A DNA stretch of 64,000 nucleotides from Auriscalpium vulgare (taxonomy: Eukaryota; Basidiomycota; Agaricomycetes; Russulales; Auriscalpiaceae): the NCBI GenBank assembly GCA_019915015.1, contig JAHBBC010000009.1, forward strand, positions 558,001-622,000. The letters are read 5' to 3'. Below the pieces are notes generated by a model that was not told the DNA's origin, made no database searches, and was given only the letters and a program-made list of their open reading frames with translations. Position numbers and translations under genes: made by a program. Shown piece by piece: positions 47,909 through 59,658 of this stretch; the first letter of the stretch is position 1, and every line of letters begins with the position of its first letter.

Positions 47909-50900
47909 CGGCGCGCAGAGTTTTATTTCTGTATTATGTTATCCTATTGCTCGGACTGGTTGTGTCCCTCATATTCAATCATGATGACTGGTGGGGCAAA
48001 TATGTATGCGGCCAAGATAGAACGTCCTTCGCCTGGCGGATGCTTGCACAATTGTGACGACCGCACGGGAGACATGACAGGAGGGTACGTTTGGACTTGG
48101 GTCGTCCCCCTTTCGTTACAATGGTCCCGGAAATGAATGCGCCGCAAGATGAACATGAACTCTTCGCGGAGAATACAAGAAGTGCGAAAGATAGCGGCGG
48201 GCGAGCGACACATGGGCACGATGCCCAGACGCACCAAAACACTGGCGACCGCGATGACACGCGGAGGCATGTGTATCAGCGAAGGTTAGGAACAACAAAC
48301 CAAGTACGTACGGCCCCACGATCGGCTAATACCAGAGCGTCCGGCCTGCTTTGATTGCGAACGTGCGACACTGTCCACGAGAATTGATTTGTGCCCCAAC
48401 GCCGCAGAAAAGGCAGATCGTACAGCATCCTCGCCCGAGTATTTTCCATCGCGTAAAGAGCACAGGAGTCGTTCAGGAGTCAAAAGGGCTTCAATTTACG
48501 AGACTCCCGGCAGCTGTAAGCGCGTGCCAATGAGCACGTAACTAGGCAGCCAACAACACATAAGGACCCACAATTTTGTGGTTGGATTTGTTCTTCGGCG
48601 CTCGCCGATATGTTGCAGAGGTCCTGAGAGCATGAAAATTCGTCGGTGGTCTTTGTAAGGGAGCGAGCTAAATTCAAGCCGTATTTACTGGCATATTTTG
48701 TGGCCCCTCGGAGACATCGTGAGACATGTCTATCACGCGCTACCGCGGCATCGGATATATTCCAATTGATACTCGATGCCACGGCATAGCCCTGGGCGGA
48801 AAGGAACCGCCACATGTTCCCGGTGCAGAAGGTTACCCTTAAACAATACAAAGAAAGCACAGGCTCGCGTCCATCGATCGGCAAGAGCATTCGGTGCGCC
48901 AACGGAGTTCATGTAGCCGAGGCGCGCGCACAGTGCGCGCACGCCTGCTGATCAGTGAATAATGAGATCAGACTTCCACAGTCAACAATACTCACGCACC
49001 GCGTTCACACAGAAGCCTTCCATGCTGTCAGACGGCCGTGTTTGGGATTTCCGCCAGGTTCTGTCAATAGCTATAGCCGCAACCATAATGGCAGGACCAT
49101 TGTACCACTTCGGATAGTTCGGCGCTGCGTTGCGTGGCGGCGCCATTAATTCTGACGGGGACGGCGATGACTGTGCGCCTGCAACATAGCACGGGTCAGA
49201 CAAATTGATTACTTCTCCAATGATTGAGCTTACCTGCACTCGATTAAGTCGTGAATCATCCAACGTGTGGTATGAGGCTCGGCAAGCAGACGCCGCCGGC
49301 CGCATCGTCGGCTCACTGGTCGGAGATCAAGTTCCCGGCTATCGCCGAAAGGGGCGAATCGCGGAGTCGTAGTCGCCCTTGGCCGCGAACTAGGCGTTTG
49401 ACCTTTCACCGGCGAGCATTTCCTGCGACTTCAGGCAGGGTCAAAAGGTATGCCTTGTCGTGATCTTCATGTGTGTCACTCTGCGGTCCGATGGAACAAT
49501 TGAGCTGACAGCCGGATAGCCGCAGCGCCGCTCTTCTCATGCGCGAGGTGCATTCTTACTGTTTTCGGTCTGTCATGTGTTGTTTACTTCTTTCTCCGTG
49601 GCATCGATCTGAAGCATATCATAAGTGTGAAAATGAGCGGAGCGCTCGTTCTCGAAGAGTAAGACAAGAGAACACCCCAGAAGATGGGCGGTCGGATGGA
49701 ACGTGGAGATCAACCAGAGCCTAACAACACATGTGCTCTGGGCCCCACGATCGGCTACCAGAGCGTCTGACCTGAACAGAGCGGCCCTGCATTGATTGCA
49801 ACCTTGCGACATGGTGTGAGAGAAAGCGCGTCCCAGCGCTGTACAAGTCAGATCGTACAGCATGGCCCGTTCGTTGTGCTTGATGTGGAACCGCCAACGC
49901 AGGGGACCCGGGGCGGTGTACGACACTCCGGGCTTCGGCTGTGTGAGCAAGTAGTAACTAGGCAGCGAACAACCGACACGGACCCACAAAGAAGTTCCTA
50001 TTGTTCATCGACAACACACGTCCTCGCATCTCGATACTGCCGATAAAGTGAAAGCATTAAAAATTATCAGTGGTCCTGGAAAAGCGGCGACCTTACATCA
50101 TGTACCGATATGACTTGCGGCGTTCGGACAACCTATCAATTACGCGCCACCGCGGCTGTCGATCGGTATCTTCCAATCAAGGGCGATGCCACGGCATAGC
50201 CATGTGCGGAACTGAAGTACAATGGGTCTGCCACGCCTAGCGAAGATGTCTGTTTGCGATGTATGAAGTCAGCCTTAAACATCACAAAGAAATGACCGGT
50301 GACCGTCGACTACTAGACATTTTGTAGAGGGTCGAGCGCCAGCGCCGCGCGTAGCCTTTGCGTGGGCACGCCCGCTCGGTTATATTGGCATCAAATCCTG
50401 CGCGGGCGCGACAGTAGTTTATGAGATCAATAACCTCCACGCAAAACAATAAGTCCTACGAACGCACCTAAATCGCATTCGCCGCAGGTACGCCGAAGCT
50501 ACCTGAGAGCGCCTGTCGGCGGTTGGGTCTGTGACCACTGTCAGGTCCGGCAGTCTCGGTCAATAGCCACAGCCGCAGAACAAAACGGCAGAAACGGACC
50601 ACTGTGCGCGTAGATATTGCGCTGGTTGAGGTTTGCCTAGATGACTAGCTGACCACGTAAGTGCTCTTCACGATGACGGCGCCTGCAACATACCACGGGT
50701 TAGATCCATACTCACCTAGTCGTAGATACCACCTGCGCCGTCTTGAAGCTCATCGAGCCCGTGTACTGACGTAGCGATCATACAGCGTGTTTGTATGAGC
50801 TCGTCGTGGAGTGCCACGCGGCCGCCGGCCGCGCCGTTGGGTCACCGGTCGGAGATCGAAGCTCTCGGCTATGGCCGATCTGCCAGTTCCGGTCGATGCT

Positions 50901-53399
50901 CTTGCCCTTACACACCAACTCTTTCCACAGCGAGCACTCCCTGTGGTTTCGACAGAAGGTGCGTCTTGAAAAAAATCCTAAAGGCTAATCAGTATCAACA
51001 TACGTGTCATTCTGTTGGATGGCGGACGTCTGAGCCCACCTGGCCGCCGCTCCGCAAAGGGTGTGGGGCTGCGCGCATGCGCCGAGGGGCGGGGCGGAAC
51101 AGCAGTTGGCATAAGCTTTTTCGGAGGCCATGTGATCTGATGGTGAGGCAGACGGAGGTGGACGCTGACTTGAGGGCAAGGGCGGCGGTAAGTACGCGAC
51201 TTCGACTACTTCGACGGTGCGCGGGTGAGTTATAAGCTTATGGTCGTGTGAGCGAGGATCTGACGTGGCTCTACCCGTGCTATACTGCAGGTGCGCGCCG
51301 TCGTGGTGAAAAGTCCTTACGCGGGCATCGACCGCCACGCAATGATCCATAGTTGGTACGGCCCTACCACTGTGTCTACTGCTGCAGTTTCTGACCGAAC
51401 ATGGTAGACCTTACAGATCAAATTCCATGCTGTTGGCAGAGGCATCTTTGGCGTGCCTGGGGCTAATGCATTGCCAGTGCGTTTCGCAGTATTGTTCCCG
51501 CCTGATCCACGGCCGCGAGCGAGCAGAATGTTTCTTCAGGACCTAGTGGGCGTCCCGCGAATCGGCTGTACGCGGATCTATCATAGAGCAGTCAAATTCT
51601 CGATCATTTTCCAGTGCTGGTTGGCGGGCTACGTACCAAGCCTGTGCTTCCCTTGTATCGTTGAAGACAGACGCCGCAGCCGCGTTGTGCTTCAGCTCTG
51701 CGCCGGCTGTGCAATGACATCTCCCATTGTTCGGAGGATATCGAAACCTGCGATGATGCTGTCCTAAGGGTCGCAAGTCCTCTCGGTACGGGCGGTAAGG
51801 CTCGCCGCCTTCCAACGATCACTGACGGTTTTCATGCTCCCATTTCGTGGGTCCATGTCGTTTGTTCGCTGCCTAATTATGCTCACATGCGCTTACAGCT
51901 GCCCATATGACGCCCGGAGTATCGTGAAACGCACGCCCTCATGCCCCCTGCTAGGCCTCCCTTTGAACGACTCATGTCTGCACAATGGGACGATATCCGA
52001 GCCAGCGTTCCGTACAATCTGCCTTCTCTGCGGCGTTGGTGCGCAACCCCGTCGCACGGGCGCAATCAAAACAGGACTCTCGTACCGATCGTGGGGCCAA
52101 CGTACATGGGTTATTGTTCCGTTCTGTCTGGCCGCCCGTGTTTCGGCGCGCCAAGGTACCGTGCCCTTGTGTCGCTCGCGGACTCTTACTCAACAATCTG
52201 CACGTCGGCTCTGCGGACTCGTTGATTCACGGCATCGCGCTGCGGTCACCAAAAGTGACCAAAAGCATAATAAGTTCATCAGCAAGAGAAGCATGCAGTG
52301 GCTGGCACCCACCTCGCGTGAGCCTCCATCTCTTCAAGCCCGACGGTTATGTGCGACGAAAATCTCGACGAAGAGGACGAGCGATGAACATTCTATCACT
52401 ATGTGACCTTCGGTTCCGCGTTCCACGCATGCAAGAGCGCATACTGAATTTGGGGGATGAAGTGGCTTCAGTTCGTGCCGCTGACGAGATAGATACAGCG
52501 TACCACATAAGAATAGCTGGTCTTTGGCAGCTAACGCCTGCGGGGCTGCGCCGAGGCGCTCACGGCCCAGGAGGCGGTGAATCTAGCACCGTGACGCCGC
52601 AGCCTGAGCCAGGGAGCTCGCCGGCCGGCGTCGGAGATCAAAACGCCCGGCTCTCGCTCGCCCTCTGCCATCGGTGTCGACAGCCTAGCCTGCGTCCAAC
52701 TTCCCCATTGTCCAGAATGCAATGTCCGTTTCTACAGCGCGTTCGCATCCCAAGCCTTGCTAACAAAAAGATAGCAGAGGTTAGATGTGTGAGCATTCCT
52801 GGAATACTCAGTGGCGGTTTGCGACGTGAGTGACTGGGAGTCAGTGTGATACTCTTCAGACTCATCCATCTGATACAGCAAGACTACGCTCGGACTGTAC
52901 CCTCTTATTCCCGTATACGCCATGGATTGCTACAAGCGCCGAGCACTTTGCGCGGACCAGGTACGTCTTCTTCGTTCGCTTGCTGTCCCGTATCGCTCAG
53001 GGTGTTCAAGGAATGCCGACTGTCGCGCTCCACGCGCTCTAGTCTTTTTCTATCGGTCATGTTCCTGTAGCTCTTTTTTGCGTCAAATTCTCTCCTGCAG
53101 TCTGCGACAGCTCCCAGCGCACCGTCGGCGTCATGAGAAAATTCAGCCCTGGTTCCAGCAGGTGCGTTATTCCTCCATCTTATCCGTTTCTCTTGCTTAG
53201 GCGGGGACACGCAGCACTCAAATGAGGACGGTGCATTGCTGGTCGACCAGAACCAGTGCGTACCGCTACTGTGGAAGGTGCACAAGAACAAGTATCTGCG
53301 ACAACTTCGAGTTCGCGATCCACCGCGACCGCAAGGAAAGGACGCTGTGAATCACGCAAAATGGATTCAAAGACTGCGGCGCACTTTCGTTGATCAACG
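47909..53399. repeat. Spacer repeat S2, copy 2, with relics and one inverted relic
   Basis: Homologous to 28636-32930 but about 1.2 kb longer. Minus-strand relics at ~48080-48700 and ~49690-50110 match those of copy 1. At ~51880-52220 the same relic lies in the opposite orientation (TCTGCCTTCTCTGCGGCGTT and CACGG/CCGTGCCCTTGTGTCGCTCG on the plus strand). The segment 51546-52995 is absent from copy 1. No intact gene is supported; plus-strand open frames such as 51985-52833 run through the inverted relic and lack motifs. Confidence 0.5.
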
Positions 53400-53765
53400 T
53401 GCAGGCGCGTCGTCTGGGCCACTGCACTGACCATCATTATTCCCGAGTAAGTACCACGATGCTGCTTGCCTCCCGGCCTCTCACCACTTTCATCGCGTAG
53501 TCCTTCCCTACGCCCTCTGCTCCCACAAGCCCGAACTACTTACAAACTCGACGAAGAGCGACAAGTGCACGTTGGACTCGGGGTCGTTTACAAAGGGCTC
53601 CGCGGACGACACGGCCGAGAAGGCGCTCGAGTGCGCGGACTAGGACTTCAGCATGGAGATGGGAAGGTGCTCGACGTGGACGCAGGCGGTCACGCAGCGG
53701 GTGTTGCTTGTGTTGCATTGAAGAGTGGCATGCACTTTGTGAAGGCTTGAAGGTACGCTTTTTGT
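53400..53765 (+). pseudogene. Decayed ALG5 exon 2 fragment, copy 2
   Basis: Same segment and breakpoints as 32931-33280: AACTCGACGAAGAGCGACAA, GGCTCCGCGGACGACACGGC, GAGAAGGCGCTCGAGTGCGC (53601-53638 region). It differs from copy 1 by small indels (for example GGGTCGTTTACAAAGGGCTC), so the two have drifted since duplication. No open frame. Confidence 0.72.
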
Positions 53766-53884
53766 TTAAATACCGACGTGCTCTGCCTGATCGTACCTTC
53801 CTAGCTCTAATACGCACAATCACAGAGCGCTTTATGACGTCATGGGCATTAGCAATTCTGAGGCAGGCCAACGATGGACAAGGG

Positions 53885-53960
53885 GATACGTGGCAACAAC
53901 ATACACTAGCGCTGCTATTGTTCTGTTGTTCTGACCGTCTTCTATAAGTACCTCACATCC
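53885..53960 (+). promoter_or_regulatory. Class B kinase promoter (K9)
   Basis: TGGCAACAACATACAC, TATTGTTCTGTTGTTCTGA, CGTCTTCTATAAGTACCTC, as before K5, with the TATA-like TTCTATAAG ~70 bp before the ATG. Confidence 0.5.
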
Positions 53961-54015
53961 GAGTCCGGCGTTGTCCTAACAGAATCTCACTCTCACTTCA
54001 CCGCTCGCCGTGAGA

Positions 54016-55361
54016 ATGGACGACCCCTCACCAGACGACATTGATACCTCGATGCCTACCACCGACCCTCGGCATCCATACAACAGGATTGCAGAGACCT
54101 TGGACGATCACGAGATACGATGGAGAGACCGCGCGTACTTTCTGGAGGGTCGAGGGTACCGCCTACGACCACGCCTTCGACCAGGCTGGCAGCCCTCATG
54201 GGTGGGAACCGACAAGCTTTTCATTGACGTAGAAGACGGGATCCCCACACCGGTGCGTTGCTATTTCTCATTCTCCATGAAACATATCTCATCTTCTAAG
54301 TAGCTGCGGGACCACCTCATTGACGCAACGCGTCTTTCCGACGGCAAGATAGTCTACATCAAACGCGTACAAACGGGCGACCTAGAGTCTAGGATCGCGA
54401 TCAGACTCTCGTCTGAGTCTCTACGCAGCGACCCCAGGAACCACTCCGTCCCAATCGTCGACACGTTCGTGGACTCGGAGGACAACCAGATCTCGTACAT
54501 TGTCATGCCATTCCTGAAGGACACACACCATCCTCCGCTTCAGTATATCGGCGAGTTTCTTGATTTCGGCGAACAGCTTTTGGAGGTGCGCCCTTCGACT
54601 GCTCTCCTTCGCATCCTCACTTAACTTACATATCATAGGGCCTCACTTTCCTTCATGAGAACGGAGTGGCACACCGGTGAGCCTCGAACTGCTATAATGC
54701 CATGCCCTATTCATCGTACTTTACAGGGACTGCGCGTTGCCCAATATCATGATGGATGCGAGCGCGATGTATCCAGAAGGATTCCACCCTATCGAGCAGG
54801 GATTCCTACCAGACAGGTCCGCCTCGGCACCGTATCACACCCGTCTGTCTGCTGGCGTCAAGTACTACTTCGTGGACTACGGTATTTCGTCCGAATTTCC
54901 GTTGGACAGCGATCCAGCATCGAGACTAGTGGTCGGACGGCTGGGACGGGACCAAGAACCGCCCGAACTTTCTAACACTGTTCCCTATGACCCCTTCAAG
55001 TTGGATATATTTATCATCGGGAATATCTTCCGGCGCGAGTATCATGAGGTATGCTTACCGAGGACTATGTCTTTCAATGCGCTGACAATCCGAAACCCAG
55101 GCATCCGCGAATTTGGATTTTCTCCGGCCGTTCGTTCTTGCAATGACCAATTCAGACCCCAATATGCGCCCGCCGGCTCAGGATCTCCTCGAGCAGTGGC
55201 GGCTCATGCGCCGCAGTTTTTCGGCTGTCCGCAGGCATTGGTGGATAAGGCCTCTACAGGAGTCTGGTATTGAGCGGATCTTCTGGGATATCGTATATAC
55301 AGTACGACTGGCCGTGCACCTTTTGAAGTGGCTTGGAGGAAACCGCTATCGGGGGTCATGA
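54016..55361 (+). CDS. Kinase-like gene K9 (intact)
   Basis: Exons 54016-54252, 54304-54585, 54639-54676, 54727-55048, 55101-55361; 379 residues. It starts MDDPSPDDIDTSMPTTDPRH and is close to K4 throughout (FSAVRRHWWIRPLQESGIER, NRYRGS), and to K5 up to exon 5. The ATP-lysine context is KIVYIKRV. HRDCALPNIMMD and VDYG are intact, so K9 keeps the Asp that K5 lost. Class B promoter. The 3' flank is short (260 bp) before K10. Confidence 0.86.
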
Positions 55362-55620
55362 TAGCACACAAAGTCGTCGCGTCATGGGCATGGGCAAATT
55401 TGAGGCAGGTCACAGCAATGACACAGAATCTATCGCCACAGTGACAGTGAGTGACCTTGCCCGAACACAAGCAAAATTGAAGAACAAGGTCACATGGCAA
55501 CGCGTCGCTGCTAAGTTATTGTTCTGTTGTTCTCACACCGTCTTCTATTAGTACCTCCGAACAGCGCGACGTCCTACAGTCTTGTTCTCACCTCACCCTC
55601 CTGCAACTCCCCTCGTGAAT
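55362..55620 (+). promoter_or_regulatory. K9-K10 spacer with class B promoter
   Basis: GTGACCTTGCCCGAACACAA (55451-55470), AACAAGGTCACATGGCAAC, TATTGTTCTGTTGTTCTCAC and CGTCTTCTATTAGTACCTC; the TATA-like site reads TTCTATTAG here. The same series precedes K12. Confidence 0.5.
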
Positions 55621-56955
55621 ATGGACGATTCACTAACCGACGTGCTTCCCTCATATGCTGTCCACGACCGCCGGCGTCACGGAGAGACTCTGTACAGTCA
55701 CGAGGTGCGATGGAGGGACCGCGCATACTTCCTGGAGGGTCAAGGGTACCTCTTGCGACCACGCCTGCGACCGGGCTGGCAGCCCTCGTGGGTCGGAACC
55801 AACAAGCATTTTTTCGAGGTAGAAGACGGCATTTCCACACCGGTACAGTCATTCTTATAGATACTCCATGAAACCTAACTCATTTGATAAGTAGCTGCGA
55901 GATCATCTCATTGACGCAACGCGTCTCTCCGACGGCAAAATGGTCTACATAAAACGTGTACAAACAGGCGACCTGGAGTCCCGAATTGCGATCAAACTCT
56001 CATCTGATGCTTTGCGCAGCGACCCCAGGAATCACTCCGTCCCAATCCTCGATACGTTTGTGGACTCGGATGACAGTCATATCTCGTATCTTGTCATGCC
56101 ATTCTTGAAGCCTCTTGACCAGCCTGAGTTTGAGTATATTGGTGAGCTACTCGATTTCGGTGAGCAGATTTTGGAGGTGCGTTTGCCGCATTGTCTCCTC
56201 TGTGGCCCACATTAATTTCCTTCTCTAGGGCCTTAGCTTCCTTCATGACAACGGAGTTGCCCACCGGTAAGCCAGTCTCAAATTCCTTAGTTGTCATTTT
56301 CATCATACTTCATAGTGACTGCGCGTCGCCCAATATCATGATGGACGCGAGCGCGATGTTTCCCAAAGGATTTCACCCTATCTCCCAGTCATTCCTACCA
56401 GACAAGTCTGGGGGAGCACCGAGCTACTCCCGACTGTCCGCTGGCGTGAAGTACTACTTTGTGGACTACGGCATCTCATCCGCATTTCCGTTGGACAGCG
56501 TTCCAGCTTCGAGACTAGTGGTCGGAAGGCTGGGACGGGACCAAGAACCGCCCGAACTTTCGGACACCGTTCCCTATGACCCTTTCAGGGTGGATATATT
56601 TGTAGTCGGGAATATCTTCCGGCGCGAGCACTATGATGTACGTTTTACAGTAACAACAACTTCTGTTCAGAAACGCTGATAATACCATTTCCAGACAGCC
56701 GCAAACCTGGATTTTCTGCGACCATTCGTTCTTGCGATGACGAACCCCAATCCCCACGCGCGCCCGTCGGCTCGCGAGCTCCTCGAGCAGTGGCGTCTCA
56801 TGCAACGCAGTTATTCGGCTGTCAGCAGACATTGGCGGATAAGGCTTCGAGGGGAATCCATTTTAGACCGGCTCGTCTGGGATGGCATATATTCAGTACG
56901 ACTGGTAGTGCACTTCGTCAAGTGGGTAGGAGGAAAGCGCTATCCGGGGGCATGA
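55621..56955 (+). CDS. Kinase-like gene K10 (intact)
   Basis: Exons 55621-55842, 55895-56176, 56229-56266, 56316-56637, 56695-56955; 374 residues. It has the shortest head (MDDSLTDVLPSYAVHDRRRH). HRDCASPNIMMD and VDYG are kept; ISSAFPLDSVPASRLV and EHYDV/T mark it. Exon 4 ends in GAT rather than GAG at the GTACGT donor. It combines a class B promoter and K9-like position with a body and tail of K1/K2 type (YSAVSRHWRIRLRGES, KRYPGA). Confidence 0.85.
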
Positions 56956-57811
56956 TTTCGCACAGAGTTGCATTGTGTATGGTTTCAAGTGTGGGTTCTA
57001 ATTGACCTAGGGCTGAAATATCATGCTTGCTAGCTTGAACGCGATGTTTTCCAGCTTCTCATCATGCTGTTTCGCAAGGCTACTCACGCAACAACAGAAA
57101 GTTGGCGGGGTATTCACCTGGCTTGTCTACCGGTGCAAATACCGTAGTGTCGACTGGGGCATATCGTCGCAATCCCTGCCCCGACCTCGGCGTATCGGTA
57201 GCCTTTTCTTCGTCGGGATTTCCATCATGCAAGTTCTCTTGAGCTGTGCACACCAGCACGCTTCTGACCTTACCAATAATCTTCGCGAACGCAGAGCTCA
57301 TGTTTTTGAGGTCTATGACCGTAATAGAATCCTGCCGCGCGGCGAACAGCACATCAAATGTTTGAGCAATGGCACGACATGCGGCGGACGTCAACTGCTC
57401 TCGCTTGTCAATGGGTCGCAAGGTCCTGTACCACCAGATGCACTTGAATAACTCCTGAAAGTGAAGAGAAGACGGATCGTACATAGTCTCGTTGGGTTCG
57501 AAGACAACATCAGTACGGTCACCCACCTTCTGCCCGCGATAAGATTAGATTGTTGGGCGCCTGACATGTACTACGAGCGCGTCACGGTCACGCTGTCCAT
57601 TCCACCACCACCACACGACGGCAAAAATCTTACACTAGCTCTCAGCTGCCCATCATTCCATACAGCGCAATGCTTGAACCTGAATCTCTCTATAACAGCA
57701 GGTTGTCACATACCCTCACCGCAATGCAGACCTCACTGACGCTAGAACAGCTCCCAAGTTAGGGGACTCGGATGCAACACAGTTAGGGGACTCGGATGCA
57801 ACACAATCTCA
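56956..57811. other. K10 3' flank; possible minus-strand ORF; 24-bp direct repeat
   Basis: A 148-codon minus-strand frame at 57080-57526 has natural composition (DPSSLHFQELFKCIWWYRTL, FAKIIGKVRSVLVC) and could be an exon of an unknown gene, but I could not extend it by splicing. At ~57757-57804 a 24-bp unit beginning AGTTAGGGGACTCGG is present twice in tandem, immediately before the F-box frame. Confidence 0.4.
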
Positions 57812-59658
57812 TTGGTCAACGTGCAAGACAGGATCTCCCAGCTCGAAGACATCCCCCATTATCCGCCGAGCACCCTTTACACTACACTCGACAGTGTGAC
57901 GGCGGCAGAGAGCGCTCTGACCGACTCGCAGGCCTTTCGTCACGGGCAGCTCCAGCTCGAAGTGGCCGCTATCGAGAAATCCAAGAAAGCGCTTCTACTC
58001 GCTATTGAGAACTCCAAGAAGGCTCTACTCCAAGCATATGCCGCGCAGGACAAAGCCGCGCACGCCGCCCAGCTTGCCCTTCGTCAGCAGCACAACACTC
58101 TCGTCCCGGTCGCCCGCCTGCCCCCTGAGATGCTCGCGACTATTTTCTCCTGTCTCAAGGATATAGACAAGCCAGTGGGTACCCGGACATTGTACTATGA
58201 GTCGTCTAGCTCCCTTGGTTGGCTCGCGGCGACGTATGTATGTCAGCGCTGGCGACAGGTAGCCCTCCAGCAGGCGGTCCTTTGGACCGACATCGCATTA
58301 GGCCTTGGGCGCGGATGGGCCTCCAGGGCGTTAGCCCTTGCGGGGAAAGGCCTGCTTTCCATCAAGGCGTCCAATGTGGATATACCATGGCAGCGCGACT
58401 TCTTGGTGGATAATATTTGGCGCACTCAAAGTCTGTGCATCAAAGATTATTACGGAAAAACTCTTGCTGCGCTTGACATAGAGGCGCCGCTCCTCCACAC
58501 CCTCGACATGAGCCTACAAAGTTGCTACAAATTTCCGGACTGCTTTCTCGGGCGGGGTGCGCCGGCACTGCGGCACCTGCGCATGCGCTTTAAAGCCGCC
58601 GACGGAGCACACATGCCCTGGTCGTTGCCGCCATTCAGGCATCTTATCAGTTTGGACCTGGATGATATTTGGGCGCCACTAGAAGATGCGCTCAATGGAT
58701 TATCTCATTTGTCCACGCTCGAGCGATTGCACATTCGTTTGGGCAATAAAGCGGACGTGCGGCGGACCCTGGCGCCAGTTGTGCTTGCGAAACTGGCTCA
58801 TCTCGAACTGTGGGGTGGAGCTCTCAACGCAACAAAATTTCTTCGCCATATCTTGCTACCATCCCATGCCATCATCCGCTGTCACCTTCATGATCATGAA
58901 CTAGAAAACCTAACCTGGACGCGGCCGCCCTCAAGTCCGTCTACTCTCACCCCGACTCAGTATCCGAGATCTGCAACGCCATCACGAGCCTAGACATCAA
59001 GGTGTCATTTTCACTGCACAAATCGACAGAGGTTGCAATCAATTTGCGGAAAGATACCAGTTCACTCGACGAGCCAGCCCTGTCCATCCATTTCCCATTC
59101 TTGTACTCGACGTTATCGACATTATCGACCTTGGTGCCGATGGTCATAAGCGCGTTCTCGTCGGCGCATCTGAAGGAGCTCATAGTCGGGAACACGCACG
59201 AGATTTTTGACGGACAAGCATGGGCGGACTCGGTGGGATGTGTACCTGGACTGCGGAGTCTGACAGTGGCAGGCAGCGCGGCGATTTCTTTCTGCGCGGC
59301 CCTGCGTCTAGCCAACGCCAGCTCTGCCCGTCGCACGCGCGCACGGAGCAAGAAAAGTCATGCGCCACCATTCCTTCCCGAACTATCCGTCCTCATCCTC
59401 TCAGATGTGCGTCTAGGCATCGACGACGCTTTCATAGGGCCGGAACTAGAGGACGAGGGGGTGCTGCTAGCCTACGCGCTGCCACTGCGCCTTGCCGAGC
59501 GCGCGGCGGCCGGGTACACACTGGAGGAGCTGGACGTGGTCAGCTGTGAAGTAGACGAGGCATGGGTGACGAGGACGCGGGAGGCGCTGCCGGGCACGCG
59601 TGTGAAGTGGGACGAGGGTGCGCGCGAGAGGGCGAGAGCGGAGAATACGGCAGCATAG
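57812..59658 (+). pseudogene. F-box/LRR protein gene, probably frameshifted
   Basis: A long frame (to ~58910) encodes an N-terminal coiled coil (KSKKALLLAIENSKKALLQA), an F-box (LVPVARLPPEMLATIFSCL ... TYVCQRWRQVALQQAVLWTD, the usual L-P-x-E....V-C-x-x-W..A) and leucine-rich repeats (LPPFRHLISLDLDDIW, LERLHIRLGNKADV). The rest continues in another frame (DAAALKSVYSHPDSVSEICN ... LEELDVVSCEVDEAWVTRTR, stop 59656-59658). No intron of normal size joins the two without losing the conserved-looking FLRHILLPSHAII segment, so a 1-nt frameshift near 58900-58920 is likely. No ATG precedes the frame; the start is unresolved. F-box proteins recruit targets to SCF ubiquitin ligases. Confidence 0.65.

Noticed and set aside
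51985..52833. 282-codon plus-strand frame in S2 copy 2
   Set aside because: It crosses an inverted relic and non-homologous sequence, is absent from S2 copy 1 and shows no domain.
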